Below are positions 52,778 through 62,304 of a DNA stretch of 64,000 nt, one piece after another. The notes below the pieces were generated by a model that worked only from the letters and a program-made list of their open reading frames with translations, was not told the DNA's origin and made no database searches. Each line of letters begins with the position of its first letter. Position 1 is the first letter of the stretch. Where the stretch lies: assembly GCA_022447545.1 (NCBI GenBank), contig JAKVBI010000005.1:211271-275270 (forward strand), read 5' to 3'. Made by a program: the position numbers and the translations under genes. The DNA is from Myxococcota bacterium (lineage in GTDB: Bacteria > Myxococcota_A > UBA9160 > SMWR01).

Positions 52778-53824
52778 TCAGTCCGTCTCGTCGTGAACCC
52801 ACTCGACGGCTTGGCCGAGTGTCTCGATCTGGGCCGCAGAGTCGGCGCCGATGGGGTGCAGCATCAGCTCCGTGATCCCCGCGTCTCGGTACTTGCGAAT
52901 GCGCTCGCGCACGCGGGACTCGTCCCCGATCAAGGTGGTGGCCCACACCATTTCATCGGGCACGGCCCGGATCGCTTCGTCGCGTTTACGAGCGAGCCAC
53001 AAGTCTCGAACTTCGGTGCAGGCGTCTTGAAAGCCCGCCCGCGCGTATGCGTCGTTGTAGAAGTTCAGGGTGGGCGACCCCATGGCCGACAGTTGGAATG
53101 CGAGTTGCACCTTCTGGGAAGCGATCAACGGTTCGGGGTCGTCGGTAATGGCGACCGTGGTGTCGACGGAAAGCGCGAGATCGCCCAGCGTGCGGCCCGC
53201 GCTCTCGGCACCTCGGCGGAGGGAGTCGAGGTGGGCTTCGGGGGCGTCGGGGGTGAAGGACGTTCCGAGCCATCCATCGGCCAGGGCCCCGGTCATCTCC
53301 AGTGCACGGGGGGCCAGGGTTGCCAGATAGATGGGAACCTCCATGGGGGGTTGGGCCAGGCGCAGCGCCTTCCCCTGACCTCCGGGGCGCGGCAGTTTGA
53401 AGACCCCCCCATCGGTTTGGAGCTTTTCGCCCCGGCAGGCCATCCGGACGATTTCGACGGTCTCGCGCATTCGCGTCAGGGGGCGATCGAAGGGTTGGCC
53501 GTGAAGGCCCTCGACAACCTGGGGGCCCGAGTTTCCGAGGCCGAGCAAGAAGCGTTCATGACTGATGGTCGCCAGAGTCATGGCGGTCATGGCTGTGGAA
53601 GCGGGGGTGCGCGCGCACACCTGCATGATGCCCGTGCCGAGGTGCATGCGCGTAGTGCGCGCGGCGAGATAGGCGAGCGGTGCGACGGCATCCATCCCCC
53701 ACGCTTCGGCGCTCCACGCCTGATCGACGCCGAGTTTTTCGGCTTCGATCGCCAACTCCACGGTGGCTTCGAATTGTTCGCGGCCTCCACTGGCGGGGCC
53801 GCCGACGCGAATGGCGGTCTTCAT
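52778..53824 (-). CDS. LLM-class F420-dependent oxidoreductase
   Basis: 348 aa, full length. Family signatures: AEKLGVDQAWSAEAWGMDA, YLAARTTRMHLGTGIMQV, RTPASTAMTAMTLATIS and RFLLGLGNSGPQVVEGLHG, the last being the LG.G.SGP.V.EG.HG pattern of F420-dependent members. TIM-barrel flavin/F420 enzyme. Substrate unknown. It is divergent from the acyl-CoA dehydrogenase pair, with a palindrome in the shared 120-base region, so it may belong to the same regulon. A fragment of a relative lies at the left edge of the window. Confidence 0.9.
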   Translation of the reverse strand: MKTAIRVGGPASGGREQFEATVELAIEAEKLGVDQAWSAEAWGMDAVAPLAYLAARTTRMHLGTGIMQVCARTPASTAMTAMTLATISHERFLLGLGNSGPQVVEGLHGQPFDRPLTRMRETVEIVRMACRGEKLQTDGGVFKLPRPGGQGKALRLAQPPMEVPIYLATLAPRALEMTGALADGWLGTSFTPDAPEAHLDSLRRGAESAGRTLGDLALSVDTTVAITDDPEPLIASQKVQLAFQLSAMGSPTLNFYNDAYARAGFQDACTEVRDLWLARKRDEAIRAVPDEMVWATTLIGDESRVRERIRKYRDAGITELMLHPIGADSAAQIETLGQAVEWVHDETD

Positions 53825-53903
53825 GCGGGACTCCAGTTTTGCGCGGGTGCTGAGGTTCGTGCGGGTGTCTGGGTTGTTCCGAGCGAGGGCGAGTCTGTTA
53901 ACC

Positions 53904-53920
53904 TGACACGCACTGTGTCA
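53904..53920. promoter_or_regulatory. Palindromic operator between the LLM and acyl-CoA dehydrogenase genes
   Basis: TGACAC (53904-53909), spacer GCACT, GTGTCA (53915-53920): a perfect inverted repeat 26 bases upstream of the acyl-CoA dehydrogenase start. This is the size and style of TetR-family operators that control acyl-CoA dehydrogenase genes. The regulator is not encoded next to it. Confidence 0.55.
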
Positions 53921-53945
53921 AATCTTTTTTTCGGAGGAGGTTCGC

Positions 53946-55151
53946 GTGGCCGAACGCCAACTCACGAAAGAGCAACTCGAGTTTCAACAATACGCACGAA
54001 CTTGGTTGGCTGAGAACGCGCCGCCGCCGCCGCCGGTTCGGCTCCCCATTTCGCCCATCGAGGTTTCTTCCGTCGCGCAACGCGACTACCTCCAGGAATG
54101 GCAGTCCGCCTGCTACGAGGCGGGCCTGATCGGGACCGATGTTCCCACCGAGTATGGGGGAGGGGGTCGCGAAGGCTGCCAGCGCATTGCGAATACGGAA
54201 ATGAGTCGTTCGGGGACGCCGTTTCTGATCAACGTCGTGGGGCTGTCCATGGCGGTGCCGACGATTCTCGTCCACGGAACCGAAGAGCAGAAGCGCCAGT
54301 TCATTCCCGGTGCGTTGAGCGGGGAGGAGATCTGGTGCCAGGGGTTCAGCGAGCCCGGCGCCGGCTCCGACATGGCCAACCAGCAGACCTTTGCCGAACC
54401 GCGCGGCGACGATTGGATCGTCAACGGACACAAGGTGTGGACGAGCCTGGGGCACTTCGCCAAATGGATGATTTTGATCGCGCGGACGAGTCACGAGCAC
54501 AAGTACGACGGCCTGACGTACTTCCTATGCCCCATCGGGGGCCATCCTGGCGTCACCGTTCGGCCGCTGATCAAGATGACCGGCGAGTCCGGCTTCAACG
54601 AGGTGTTGTTCGAAGACGCCGTCATCCCGGACTCGGGCCGTCTGGACGCCATTGGAAAAGGCTGGACCGTGGCCATGACCACCCTGACCCACGAGCGCGG
54701 CGCCGCCGAGGGTGCGGGCAGCGGTGGGGGGGACGCCGGTTCGGCCCTCGACAGCCTGATTGATCTCGCGCGCAAGAGCCAACGTGGGGGCGTGCCCGCC
54801 AGCGACGATCCGGTGACGCGGGATGCGATCATGCAGCAGATGATCGTCGCCGAGGGGTTGCGGCAAAATGGCCGCCGGGCCCGGGTACCGGCGCTGGTCG
54901 AACACCCCATGCGGTTGCCCCTGCAGCAGAAGGTCTCGGGGTCGGAGTTCTCGCAGGAAAATGCGCGCCTGGGCATACAGATCGCGGGCGCGCGTTCGAC
55001 GCTCTACAAGCTCGATCCCGCCGCCCCCGATGCTGGGCACTGGCCCCTCGCGTACATGAACTCCTACGGGGGCACGATCGCGGCAGGCACCAACGAAATC
55101 CAGCGCAACATTCTGGGCGAGCGCGTGCTCGGCCTGGCGAAGTCGAAGTGA
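53946..55151 (+). CDS. Acyl-CoA dehydrogenase family protein
   Basis: 401 aa from the GTG at 53946, preceded by GGAGGAGG. Three-domain ACAD fold. The FAD/substrate segments are WCQGFSEPGAGSDMANQQT and WTSLGHFAKWMILIART; the C-terminal flavin signature is GGTIAAGTNEIQRNILGERVLG. The first domain starts LTKEQLEFQQYARTWLAEN. It oxidises an acyl-CoA at the alpha-beta bond, and electrons go to ETF. The stop overlaps the start of a second ACAD gene, and such pairs often form alpha2beta2 enzymes for steroid or branched-acyl substrates. A heterocomplex is therefore likely. Confidence 0.93.
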   Translation: MAERQLTKEQLEFQQYARTWLAENAPPPPPVRLPISPIEVSSVAQRDYLQEWQSACYEAGLIGTDVPTEYGGGGREGCQRIANTEMSRSGTPFLINVVGLSMAVPTILVHGTEEQKRQFIPGALSGEEIWCQGFSEPGAGSDMANQQTFAEPRGDDWIVNGHKVWTSLGHFAKWMILIARTSHEHKYDGLTYFLCPIGGHPGVTVRPLIKMTGESGFNEVLFEDAVIPDSGRLDAIGKGWTVAMTTLTHERGAAEGAGSGGGDAGSALDSLIDLARKSQRGGVPASDDPVTRDAIMQQMIVAEGLRQNGRRARVPALVEHPMRLPLQQKVSGSEFSQENARLGIQIAGARSTLYKLDPAAPDAGHWPLAYMNSYGGTIAAGTNEIQRNILGERVLGLAKSK

Positions 55152-56350
55152 TGGCGAAGGACACGACGATGAAGACGGCCCCCAAGGACTTTGGTTTTGG
55201 CTCGGACGAGGAACTGCTGCGCGATTCGGCGCGGCGTTTTCTGGACGAGACCCTGCCCATCGAGAAGCTGCGGGATTTGGTGGCTGCCGACCCCGAGAGT
55301 GTCTACGAGCGCGGCGAACCCACGTCTTGGCAGCCGGAAATCTGGAAACAGATGATCGAACTCGGCTGGCCCGGCCTCGCGGTGCCTGAAGAACTCGGAG
55401 GGGTGGGCTTCAAGATGGCCGGCATCGTGGGCCTGGTCGAGGAGGTCGGGCGGCACGCGGTGCCTTCTCCCCTGGTTTCAACTTTGAACGCCGCCTATGT
55501 GCTTCGCGCGGCCAACAGCGATGCCGCCGGGCCGTGGCTGGAGCGGTTGGTGGATGGGGCCGCGGCGTCGCTGGCCATGACCGGCGAAACGGCGAGTTGG
55601 GAGCCCGAGGATTGTGCGTTGACCGGACGCTTCGAGGGCGACGCGCTCATCGTCGAGGGCACGGCGTTCTTCGTGCAGGACGCCGGGAAGGCCGACTGGT
55701 TCGTTGCCAACGCGCGGGTCGGGGACGAAACGCTGCTGGTCGTCGTGTCGGCCGATGCCGAAGGCGTGTCGGTTTCCAGCGATCACATTCACGACCTCAC
55801 ACGCGATCAGGCCACAGTGGCCTTCGATGGGGTCCAGGTTCCGGCCGAGGGTCGGATCAGCGGGGATGGTGTGGAAGCTCTGCGAAGCGCCTGGCCCGCA
55901 ATCCTGGTGACCGTTGCCGCGGACCTGTGCGGCACCAGCGAGTGGCAGCTGCAGACAACCGTGGAGTACGCCAAGACGCGCAAGCAGTTCGATCGCCAGT
56001 TGGGGTTCTTCCAGGCCGTCAAGCACCCACTGGTGGATGCGATGATGGGCATCGACCGGGCGCGGTCGTTGCTGTACCACGCGGCTTGTTGCATCGACCA
56101 GCAGGAACCGGACGCCGAGCAAACCGCGCGAATGGCCAAGAGCGCCGCATCGGATGCGGGGGCCTACATGTCCGACCGCTCGGTGCAGCTGCACGGCGGG
56201 ATCGGGTTCACCTGGGAGTGCGACGTACACGTCTATTTCAAGCGAAGCCTCCACAACCAGGCGCTCTACGGCGACGGAACCGAGCAGCGGCGGAAATTGG
56301 CCGACGCGGTCATCGGTTCGATCGGCGAAAGCCGCGCCCCGGGTGCTTGA
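55151..56350 (+). CDS. Acyl-CoA dehydrogenase family protein, second subunit
   Basis: 399 aa starting at ATG 55151, sharing one base with the stop of the previous gene. ACAD features are WKQMIELGWPGLAVPEELGG, the long C-terminal helical domain (EYAKTRKQFDRQLGFFQAVKH) and the end HGGIGFTWECDVHVYFKRSL. The flavin contact region in the middle is degenerate (TASWEPEDCAL in place of the T..AGSD segment), as is usual for the non-catalytic or partner subunit in heteromeric ACADs. It should work with the first ACAD. Confidence 0.92.
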   Translation: MAKDTTMKTAPKDFGFGSDEELLRDSARRFLDETLPIEKLRDLVAADPESVYERGEPTSWQPEIWKQMIELGWPGLAVPEELGGVGFKMAGIVGLVEEVGRHAVPSPLVSTLNAAYVLRAANSDAAGPWLERLVDGAAASLAMTGETASWEPEDCALTGRFEGDALIVEGTAFFVQDAGKADWFVANARVGDETLLVVVSADAEGVSVSSDHIHDLTRDQATVAFDGVQVPAEGRISGDGVEALRSAWPAILVTVAADLCGTSEWQLQTTVEYAKTRKQFDRQLGFFQAVKHPLVDAMMGIDRARSLLYHAACCIDQQEPDAEQTARMAKSAASDAGAYMSDRSVQLHGGIGFTWECDVHVYFKRSLHNQALYGDGTEQRRKLADAVIGSIGESRAPGA

Positions 56351-56400
56351 GATTCCCAACCTCTGAAAGTGCTCGCTTCCCCAAAGCAGGAGATCGTCCC

Positions 56401-57399
56401 ATGAAAACCGTCCGAACTCCCGAGGCTCGCTTCGAAGGCCTGCCCGACTATCCCTTCGCTCCGAACTACTCCGAGGTCCCGGATGGCAAGGGCGGGACGC
56501 TTCGGATCCACCATCTCGACGAAGGCCCCTCGGACGGGGAGATCGTGCTGTGTCTGCACGGCCAGCCCACCTGGTCGTACCTCTACCGGCACATGATCCC
56601 CGTCTTCGTGGCGGCCGGGTACCGGGTGCTCGCGCCGGATTTCATCGGTTTTGGAAAGAGCGACAAGCCCGTCGAGCGCAGCCATTACACCTACGCGAAT
56701 CACGTGTCCTGGATGAGTGCTTGGCTCGAAGGGCAGGGCATTCAGGGCGCCAACCTGTTCTGTCAGGACTGGGGCGGGCTGATCGGGCTTCGCCTGGTGG
56801 CCGCCCACCCCGAACGTTTCGCACGCGTGGTGGCGGCCAACACAGGGATGCCCGACGGGTTGTTCCCCCCCGAGGCGGCAGCGCCGATGCACGCGCTGTA
56901 CGAGAAGCTCCCGGTCGTGACCATGGAGGAACTCTGGGACCGGTTCTCCGCTCCGGATGGACCGCCCGGATTTCTGTTCTGGCGAAAGTATTGCTCCGAG
57001 TCGCCGGACTTCAGCGTGGGCGATGTCATGGAAGTCGGCGCCCGGGTGGCCCCGGAAGTGCGGGCCGCCTACGAGGCGCCCTTTCCCGGGCCGGAATACG
57101 AAGCCGGGGCGCGTGAGTTCCCAAGCCTGGTTCCGGTCTTTCCGGACAATGTCGAGGTTCCCGCCAACAAGAGTGCCTGGGAACATCTGGCCGCCTTTTC
57201 CAAGCCCTTCCGGACGTCCTTCTCCGACGATGACCCCGTCACTGCCGGGATGGAAAAAGTCCTACAGGCGAGAATCGCCGGCGCCCAGGACGTGGACCAC
57301 ATCACCATCGCGGGCGGGGGCCACTTCCTTCAAGAGAACCAGGGGCCCGAAGTCGCGACGGCCATGATCGACTTCATGCGCCGCTATCCGTCGAGCTGA
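56401..57399 (+). CDS. Haloalkane dehalogenase (alpha/beta-hydrolase)
   Basis: 332 aa from ATG 56401. Family signatures: CLHGQPTWSYLYRHMIP (oxyanion and halide Trp), FIGFGKSDKP, nucleophile Asp in FCQDWGGLIGLRL, acid Asp in SFSDDDPVT and catalytic His in GGGHFLQENQG. The Trp after the nucleophile Asp stabilises the halide leaving group in HLD-I enzymes. The HLD-I subfamily is preferred over epoxide hydrolase or simple esterase because the Asp is followed by WGG and there is no paired Tyr in the cap. It follows the ACAD pair by 50 bases and may be co-transcribed. Confidence 0.85.
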   Translation: MKTVRTPEARFEGLPDYPFAPNYSEVPDGKGGTLRIHHLDEGPSDGEIVLCLHGQPTWSYLYRHMIPVFVAAGYRVLAPDFIGFGKSDKPVERSHYTYANHVSWMSAWLEGQGIQGANLFCQDWGGLIGLRLVAAHPERFARVVAANTGMPDGLFPPEAAAPMHALYEKLPVVTMEELWDRFSAPDGPPGFLFWRKYCSESPDFSVGDVMEVGARVAPEVRAAYEAPFPGPEYEAGAREFPSLVPVFPDNVEVPANKSAWEHLAAFSKPFRTSFSDDDPVTAGMEKVLQARIAGAQDVDHITIAGGGHFLQENQGPEVATAMIDFMRRYPSS

Positions 57400-57424
57400 A
57401 GGCGCGCATCCGGGGGCGCAGCGA

Positions 57425-58276
57425 TCAGGACCCGGTGCGGTTTTCGCTCACCCCCCAGTCGATCCCGTTGGCGATCAGGCGCCGGTAGGCGTCGACCGCC
57501 CAGGGCCCGCGAAACTGAAGCGGGGTCACGCCCTCAGGGTCGACGCTGGCGTCCACGTAGGGCTGGATGTTGGTCGTCGGCGTGTGGCAGTGCCCCATTG
57601 CGATGTAGGCCACTGCTCCTTGGCCCCTCGCTCGCTCGTAGGCGAGCACCCGGGTGCGACCGTCCTCGCCCACGGAAGTGTCTTCTTTGTAGGTGAAGCC
57701 GAACTCCCTGGGTGCGGGGTCATCGGCGTCGAGATCCGAAGTGGTCAGGAGTACCTGGCTTTGCTCGGGGTCTCCCAGTTCGATGAGGTAGAGCTCATCC
57801 ATGACCTCGAAGGACTTGGGCAAACCGCGTGTCAATGGATGGTCGGAGTCGCGGACATCCACGGTGAACTTCCGTATGGGGGGATGATTGAGGAAGAAGG
57901 TGCCCAGCACTTCATGGTGTCGTTCTCGCGACATCATCCGCCCCGGTTTTCCATCGGGCAGAGGAATGGCTTTGCCGCCGCTCGTCCCGTGCAATGCAAG
58001 CCAGCGCCCCCCGCCTTCGAGCCAGCCCAAAACCCCTTCGCTTTGCGGTTCGGTGAGAAAAGGCCCGGCCACATAGGTGACGAGAAGGTCGCTTGCCGGG
58101 AGCCAGGTTTCGATGTCGTCGAAGTTGTTCGAGACCGTCGTCTTCAGTGCCTCTTTCGCCCCGAGGAGCGAGAGCAGTTCCAGGCGCACGAATTCGATGT
58201 CGTGGCCCGCGGACGAACCCGCTGGAAACCCACCGGTTACGAGATGCACCCGAGCTGGTTTTGAAGCATTGACCAT
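57425..58276 (-). CDS. ThuA-like domain protein
   Basis: 283 aa. ThuA (trehalose utilisation-like, class-I-amidotransferase fold): HLVTGGFPAGSSAGHD, LLVTYVAGPFLTEPQ, WLALHGTSGGKAIP, then RGLPKSFEVMDELYLIE and GAVAYIAMGHCHTPTT. The family often acts on carbohydrates, but members without sugar links exist and the role here is unknown. No signal peptide. It converges on the haloalkane dehalogenase gene and is divergent from the DUF1330 gene. Confidence 0.85.
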   Translation of the reverse strand: MVNASKPARVHLVTGGFPAGSSAGHDIEFVRLELLSLLGAKEALKTTVSNNFDDIETWLPASDLLVTYVAGPFLTEPQSEGVLGWLEGGGRWLALHGTSGGKAIPLPDGKPGRMMSRERHHEVLGTFFLNHPPIRKFTVDVRDSDHPLTRGLPKSFEVMDELYLIELGDPEQSQVLLTTSDLDADDPAPREFGFTYKEDTSVGEDGRTRVLAYERARGQGAVAYIAMGHCHTPTTNIQPYVDASVDPEGVTPLQFRGPWAVDAYRRLIANGIDWGVSENRTGS

Positions 58277-58447
58277 GAAGAGGAATCTAGCCCGGTGAGG
58301 TTCCCGTTGGCGACCGATCGGGAGGGGCCGTCAACGCCCGGGGCCACATGGGTGATGACCTCGTTGCGCCGACGCAGAAACGGGGAGCCGAATCAGCCGC
58401 GCTAGAGTCTTTGCGCCCATTCACGGGCGGTCCCGAGGAGACACCCC

Positions 58448-58828
58448 ATGGCCAAAGAGCCCAGCCCCGAACAACTCGAAGCCCTGACACAACGGCCCCA
58501 GGACGCCCCCGTGGTCATGGTCAACCTGCTCTGCCTCGAGAAGGGCGAAGGAGCTGGGGAGTACGGCCAGTACGCCAAGAAGATCGCTCCGATCTTTCAG
58601 GCCATCGGGGCACGGATCCTCTATTCGGGCACCTGTGATTCGGTGGTGGTCGGTGACGTCGACGAGAAGTTCGACGCCATTGCTCTCGTCGAGTACCCGA
58701 GCATCCGGTCCTTTCTGGGCATGCTCAACTCGGACGAATACAAGGCCATCCACCCCCACCGCGACCGTGGCCTAGAGAGCCAGTGGTTGTTGGCCAGCAC
58801 GCCCGCGACAGGGCCCTCTCCCCGATAG
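58448..58828 (+). CDS. DUF1330 family protein
   Basis: 126 aa starting at ATG 58448. DUF1330 is a ferredoxin-like, dimeric alpha-beta-barrel family: PVVMVNLLCLEKGEG, YGQYAKKIAPIFQAIG, CDSVVVGDVDEKFDAIALVEYPS (two strands and a helix) and FLGMLNSDEYKAIHPHRDRG. The last segment is the family hallmark. Function unknown; members occur in catabolic gene clusters. It is followed by about 210 bases without a gene, then the copper amine oxidase. Confidence 0.88.
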   Translation: MAKEPSPEQLEALTQRPQDAPVVMVNLLCLEKGEGAGEYGQYAKKIAPIFQAIGARILYSGTCDSVVVGDVDEKFDAIALVEYPSIRSFLGMLNSDEYKAIHPHRDRGLESQWLLASTPATGPSPR

Positions 58829-59037
58829 AGCAGCGTGCCTGGGGCGATGGCCTTCGCGCAACGGGCTACCGAGCATTTGTCAGTCGACATCCTCGCGGCG
58901 AACGTGGCGTCACGAAATGGCGTCAAAAAAATGAATGGACGACGCGTGGGATCTCTCCGACAATTCTGAATTCGCCAGGTGCCAAGAGGGCTGCTCCGGC
59001 CTGAGGAACTCAGAATTTTGCACGGGAGGGAATCCGT

Positions 59038-60948
59038 ATGAGCCCCGAACACGCCGTCCCCAACCACCCTTTGGATCCCTTTACGCCTCAGGAGTTGACC
59101 GGCGCGGTGGAGATCTTGCGGGCAACCGGGCAGGTGAGTGAGGCGGTGCGCTTCTCGGCTGCCCTTCCCGTCGAGCCCCTCAAGCAGGTCGTGCGCGATT
59201 TTCAGGCGGGCGACGCATTTGTCCGAGAGATCCGGTTGGTGGGCTACGACCCGAAAAAGGCGGGCAGCTTCGACGCCCACCTCTCCATGGATCGGAAAGA
59301 GTTGCTGAGTTTTAAACGCATCGAAGGCGGCCAGGCGCCCATCGGCATGATGGATTTCATTCGCGTCATTCAGATCGTGAAGGAAGATCCGGGGTGGCAG
59401 GCCGCCATGCGTAAGCGGGGCGTGGAAGACTTCAGCCTCGTCCAGGTCGATCCGTGGCCCGCTGGGGGCTTCCCACCCGAAGAGATCCCCGAGGGCACGC
59501 GCATGATGCGGGCCATTTCATTCGTGCGGAACTTCAAGGCCGACAACGGCTACGCGCATCCTGTGGAGGGCCTGATGGCCTTCGTCGATCTGGACAAGGA
59601 GTGCGTGGCCCGTCTGGACGACTACGGGGTCGTGCCCATCCCCGAGGAGTCGGGCAACTACGACACCGCGAGCGTCGGCAAACTCCGAGAGGACCTGCGG
59701 CCCATCGAGATCACCCAACCCGAAGGGCCGAGTTTTGAGGTGGATGGCCACGCCATCCGCTGGCAGAAGTGGAATTTCCGCATCTCTCTGCACCCCATCC
59801 AAGGGCTCGTGCTCCACGACCTCGGCTACGAGGACGGCGGACGTGTTCGCAAGATCCTGCACCGGGCGGCGCTTTCGGACATGGTGGTTCCGTACAGCGA
59901 AACCTCACCCATGCATGGCTGGAAGCATGTCTTCGATGCCAGCGAAATTTGCATGGGGAGTCTCGCGAACTCCCTCAAACTGGGCTGTGACTGCATCGGC
60001 GAGATCCACTACTTCGATGCCACCATGCTCGGCTTCAACGGCGAGCCCGTAACTCTCGAGAATGCCATCTGCATGCACGAGGAGGACTACGGGATTCTTT
60101 GGAAGCACACTGACCTTCACAGTCGAGAGGTCGAGGTGCGGCGGTCGCGACGTCTGGTGGTGAGTTCCATTCACACGGTGGGAAACTACGAATACGGTTT
60201 CTTCTGGTACTTCTACCTGGATGGAATGATCCAGATGGAGGTGAAGCTGACGGGCATCGTAGGAGTCTCTGCGGTGGAGGAGGCCCAGGCCAGCGAGACC
60301 TCTTCCATGATCGCTCCGCATCTGTCGTCGCCCAACCACCAGCACCTCTTCTGCTTCCGGCTGGATTTTGCGGTGGACGGCGACGAGAACAGCATCTACG
60401 AAGTCAACTCCCTGGCCGATCCGATCGGCCCCGAAAACCCGAACGGTACGATCTTCCGAGCTGTCGCCACGCCTCTCAAAACCGAGCAGAAGGCCATGCG
60501 CAACGTGAATTCCGCCAGCAGCCGATACTGGAAGGTGGTGAACCCGGGTTCGCGCAACCCGCTCGACCAGCCGGTGGCCTACAAGCTGTTACCTCAGGCA
60601 ACCCCCACGATGTTTGCCCGGGACGAATCGGTTCACGCCCGGCGCGCGGGCTTCGCGAAGCACAACCTCTGGGTGACCCCTTACGAGCCCACGGAGATGG
60701 CCGCCGCAGGCGAGTTCACCAACTTGAACCCCGGACCCGACGGGCTCCCGGTCTATGTCGAGAACGACCGCCCCATCGAGAACACGGACCTGGTGGTCTG
60801 GCACACCTTTGGGCTCACCCACGTTCCCCGGCCCGAAGACTGGCCGGTCATGCCGGTGGAATATTGCGGGTTCTCTCTCATGCCCGTGGGTTTCTTCGAG
60901 CGCAACCCCGCCCTGGACGTGCCTCCGTCCAAAACCTGTTCGAGTTGA
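59038..60948 (+). CDS. Copper amine oxidase (primary-amine oxidase)
   Basis: 636 aa starting at ATG 59038. N-terminal N2/N3-like domains (HPLDPFTPQELTGAVEIL) precede the catalytic domain. The topaquinone tyrosine is Tyr384 in the motif NYEY (residues 383-386). The catalytic base Asp lies in KHVFDASEICMGSLANS. Copper His are in HQHLFCFRLDF (two) and the last in FGLTHVPRPEDWPVMPVE. It oxidises primary amines to aldehydes, ammonia and hydrogen peroxide. No signal peptide is seen, so it is likely cytoplasmic. Transcribed alone; followed by a thiolase gene. Confidence 0.94.
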   Translation: MSPEHAVPNHPLDPFTPQELTGAVEILRATGQVSEAVRFSAALPVEPLKQVVRDFQAGDAFVREIRLVGYDPKKAGSFDAHLSMDRKELLSFKRIEGGQAPIGMMDFIRVIQIVKEDPGWQAAMRKRGVEDFSLVQVDPWPAGGFPPEEIPEGTRMMRAISFVRNFKADNGYAHPVEGLMAFVDLDKECVARLDDYGVVPIPEESGNYDTASVGKLREDLRPIEITQPEGPSFEVDGHAIRWQKWNFRISLHPIQGLVLHDLGYEDGGRVRKILHRAALSDMVVPYSETSPMHGWKHVFDASEICMGSLANSLKLGCDCIGEIHYFDATMLGFNGEPVTLENAICMHEEDYGILWKHTDLHSREVEVRRSRRLVVSSIHTVGNYEYGFFWYFYLDGMIQMEVKLTGIVGVSAVEEAQASETSSMIAPHLSSPNHQHLFCFRLDFAVDGDENSIYEVNSLADPIGPENPNGTIFRAVATPLKTEQKAMRNVNSASSRYWKVVNPGSRNPLDQPVAYKLLPQATPTMFARDESVHARRAGFAKHNLWVTPYEPTEMAAAGEFTNLNPGPDGLPVYVENDRPIENTDLVVWHTFGLTHVPRPEDWPVMPVEYCGFSLMPVGFFERNPALDVPPSKTCSS

Positions 60949-60997
60949 GGCGCGTTCACCCGGAGGCCCGCCTGATATGATGGATGGGCGTGCGGGC

Positions 60998-61045
60998 ACG
61001 CATGGATTCAGTCACGCATGGATTCAGCCAAGCATGGATTCAATG
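60998..61045 (+). repeat. Three-copy 16-base tandem repeat upstream of the thiolase gene
   Basis: The unit begins GCATGGATTCA and recurs at 61000, 61016 and 61032, exactly 16 bases apart, with the last five bases varying. The array lies between the amine-oxidase stop and the thiolase start and could be a variable-number repeat or a stacked regulator site. Confidence 0.6.
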
Positions 61046-61058
61046 AAAAGAGGATGAC

Positions 61059-62255
61059 ATGAGCGAGAAGGTGTTTGTAATCGGTGTTGGGATGACGAAG
61101 TTTGAGAAGCCTGGTGCCAAGGATTGGGACTATCCCGACATGGGCGAAGAGGCAGCTCGCAAGGCACTCGATGATTCCGGGGTCGACTATGGGCTCGTGG
61201 AGCAGGCCGCCATCGGTTACTGCTATGGCGATTCCACGGCCGGCCAGCGTGCGCTTTATAAAGTCGGCCTGTCGGGCATCCCCATCATCAATGTGAACAA
61301 CAACTGTTCGACGGGGTCGAGTGCGCTGTATCTCGCCAAGAATTTCATCGCCGGCGGCCTCGCGGACTGCACCCTGGCCCTGGGCTTCGAGAAGATGGAG
61401 AAGGGCTCCCTCGGCGTGAAGTACACCGATCGCGCCTCGCCCATGGGAACGTTCTTCTCGAAGATGAACAAGCTGCGCGGGGTCGACCGCAAGGCGCCGG
61501 GCGCCCCGCAAATGTTCGGCAATGCCGGGCGCGAGTACATGGAGCGTTACGGGGTGAAGGCTGAGAGCTTCGCACGCATTGGGGAGAAGAATCACCGCCA
61601 CTCGGCCAACAACCCGTACTCGCAGTTCCGGGACGTCTACACCCTGCAGGAGATCCTGGACGCCCCCATGGTGTGGGATCCGCTCACGAAGCTCCAGTGT
61701 TGCCCCACTTCCGATGGCGGCGCCGCAGCGGTGCTGGCCAGCGAGCGATTCGTACGTGAGCACGGCCTCGAAGCTCAGGCAGTTGAGATCCTGGGTCAGG
61801 CCATGACGACGGATACCGAGAGCACCTTTAACGAGGGCGACATGAAGCTGGTGGGCATGGACATGACCCGGGCGGCGGCACGTACTGTTTACGAGCAGAG
61901 TGGCATTGGGCCGGAGCAGGTGGACGTGGTCGAGCTTCACGACTGCTTCTCCGCCAACGAGATGATCACCTACGAGGGCCTCGGCCTGTGCGCCGAGGGC
62001 AAGGCGGCGGACCTCATCGACTCGGGTGCGGTCACCTACGGGGGCGAAGTGGTGGTGAACCCCTCCGGCGGGCTCATCTCCAAAGGCCACCCCCTGGGTG
62101 CCACGGGCCTCGCCCAGTGCTCCGAGTTGACTTGGCAGTTGCGCGGTGAAGCCGATGCCCGCCAGGTGGACGGCGCGAAGATCGCCCTTCAGCACAACCT
62201 GGGCCTGGGTGGCGCATGTGTGGTCACCCTGTACCGCAAGGCGGACCTCGCCTGA
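61059..62255 (+). CDS. Thiolase-family lipid-transfer protein (SCP2-type thiolase)
   Basis: 398 aa. Thiolase fold with the nucleophilic Cys in [15 protein letters not shown] (about residue 87), His in [15 protein letters not shown] and the C-terminal [18 protein letters not shown]. This branch (SCP-x/lipid-transfer type) catalyses thiolysis or aldol-type cleavage of acyl-CoA side chains, for example in steroid breakdown. No DUF35 partner gene is next to it, although many of these thiolases need one. ATG 61059 is preceded by AAAGAGGATGAC. Confidence 0.93.
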   Translation: MSEKVFVIGVGMTKFEKPGAKDWDYPDMGEEAARKALDDSGVDYGLVEQAAIGYCYGDSTAGQRALYKVGLSGIPIINVNNNCSTGSSALYLAKNFIAGGLADCTLALGFEKMEKGSLGVKYTDRASPMGTFFSKMNKLRGVDRKAPGAPQMFGNAGREYMERYGVKAESFARIGEKNHRHSANNPYSQFRDVYTLQEILDAPMVWDPLTKLQCCPTSDGGAAAVLASERFVREHGLEAQAVEILGQAMTTDTESTFNEGDMKLVGMDMTRAAARTVYEQSGIGPEQVDVVELHDCFSANEMITYEGLGLCAEGKAADLIDSGAVTYGGEVVVNPSGGLISKGHPLGATGLAQCSELTWQLRGEADARQVDGAKIALQHNLGLGGACVVTLYRKADLA

Positions 62256-62304
62256 AGGGGCGCAGAGTCGGGGGGCTCGCGCTGAGCACCGCGAAGGTGG
62301 ATCC

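Noticed and set aside
55534-57399. Reading the haloalkane dehalogenase frame upstream into the second acyl-CoA dehydrogenase as a fusion
   Set aside because: The N-terminal half is an out-of-frame shadow of the ACAD; the dehalogenase has its own ATG at 56401 with normal family length.
60998-61045. Possible start of a CRISPR array
   Set aside because: Only three 16-base units with no unique spacers and no cas genes; it is a simple tandem repeat.
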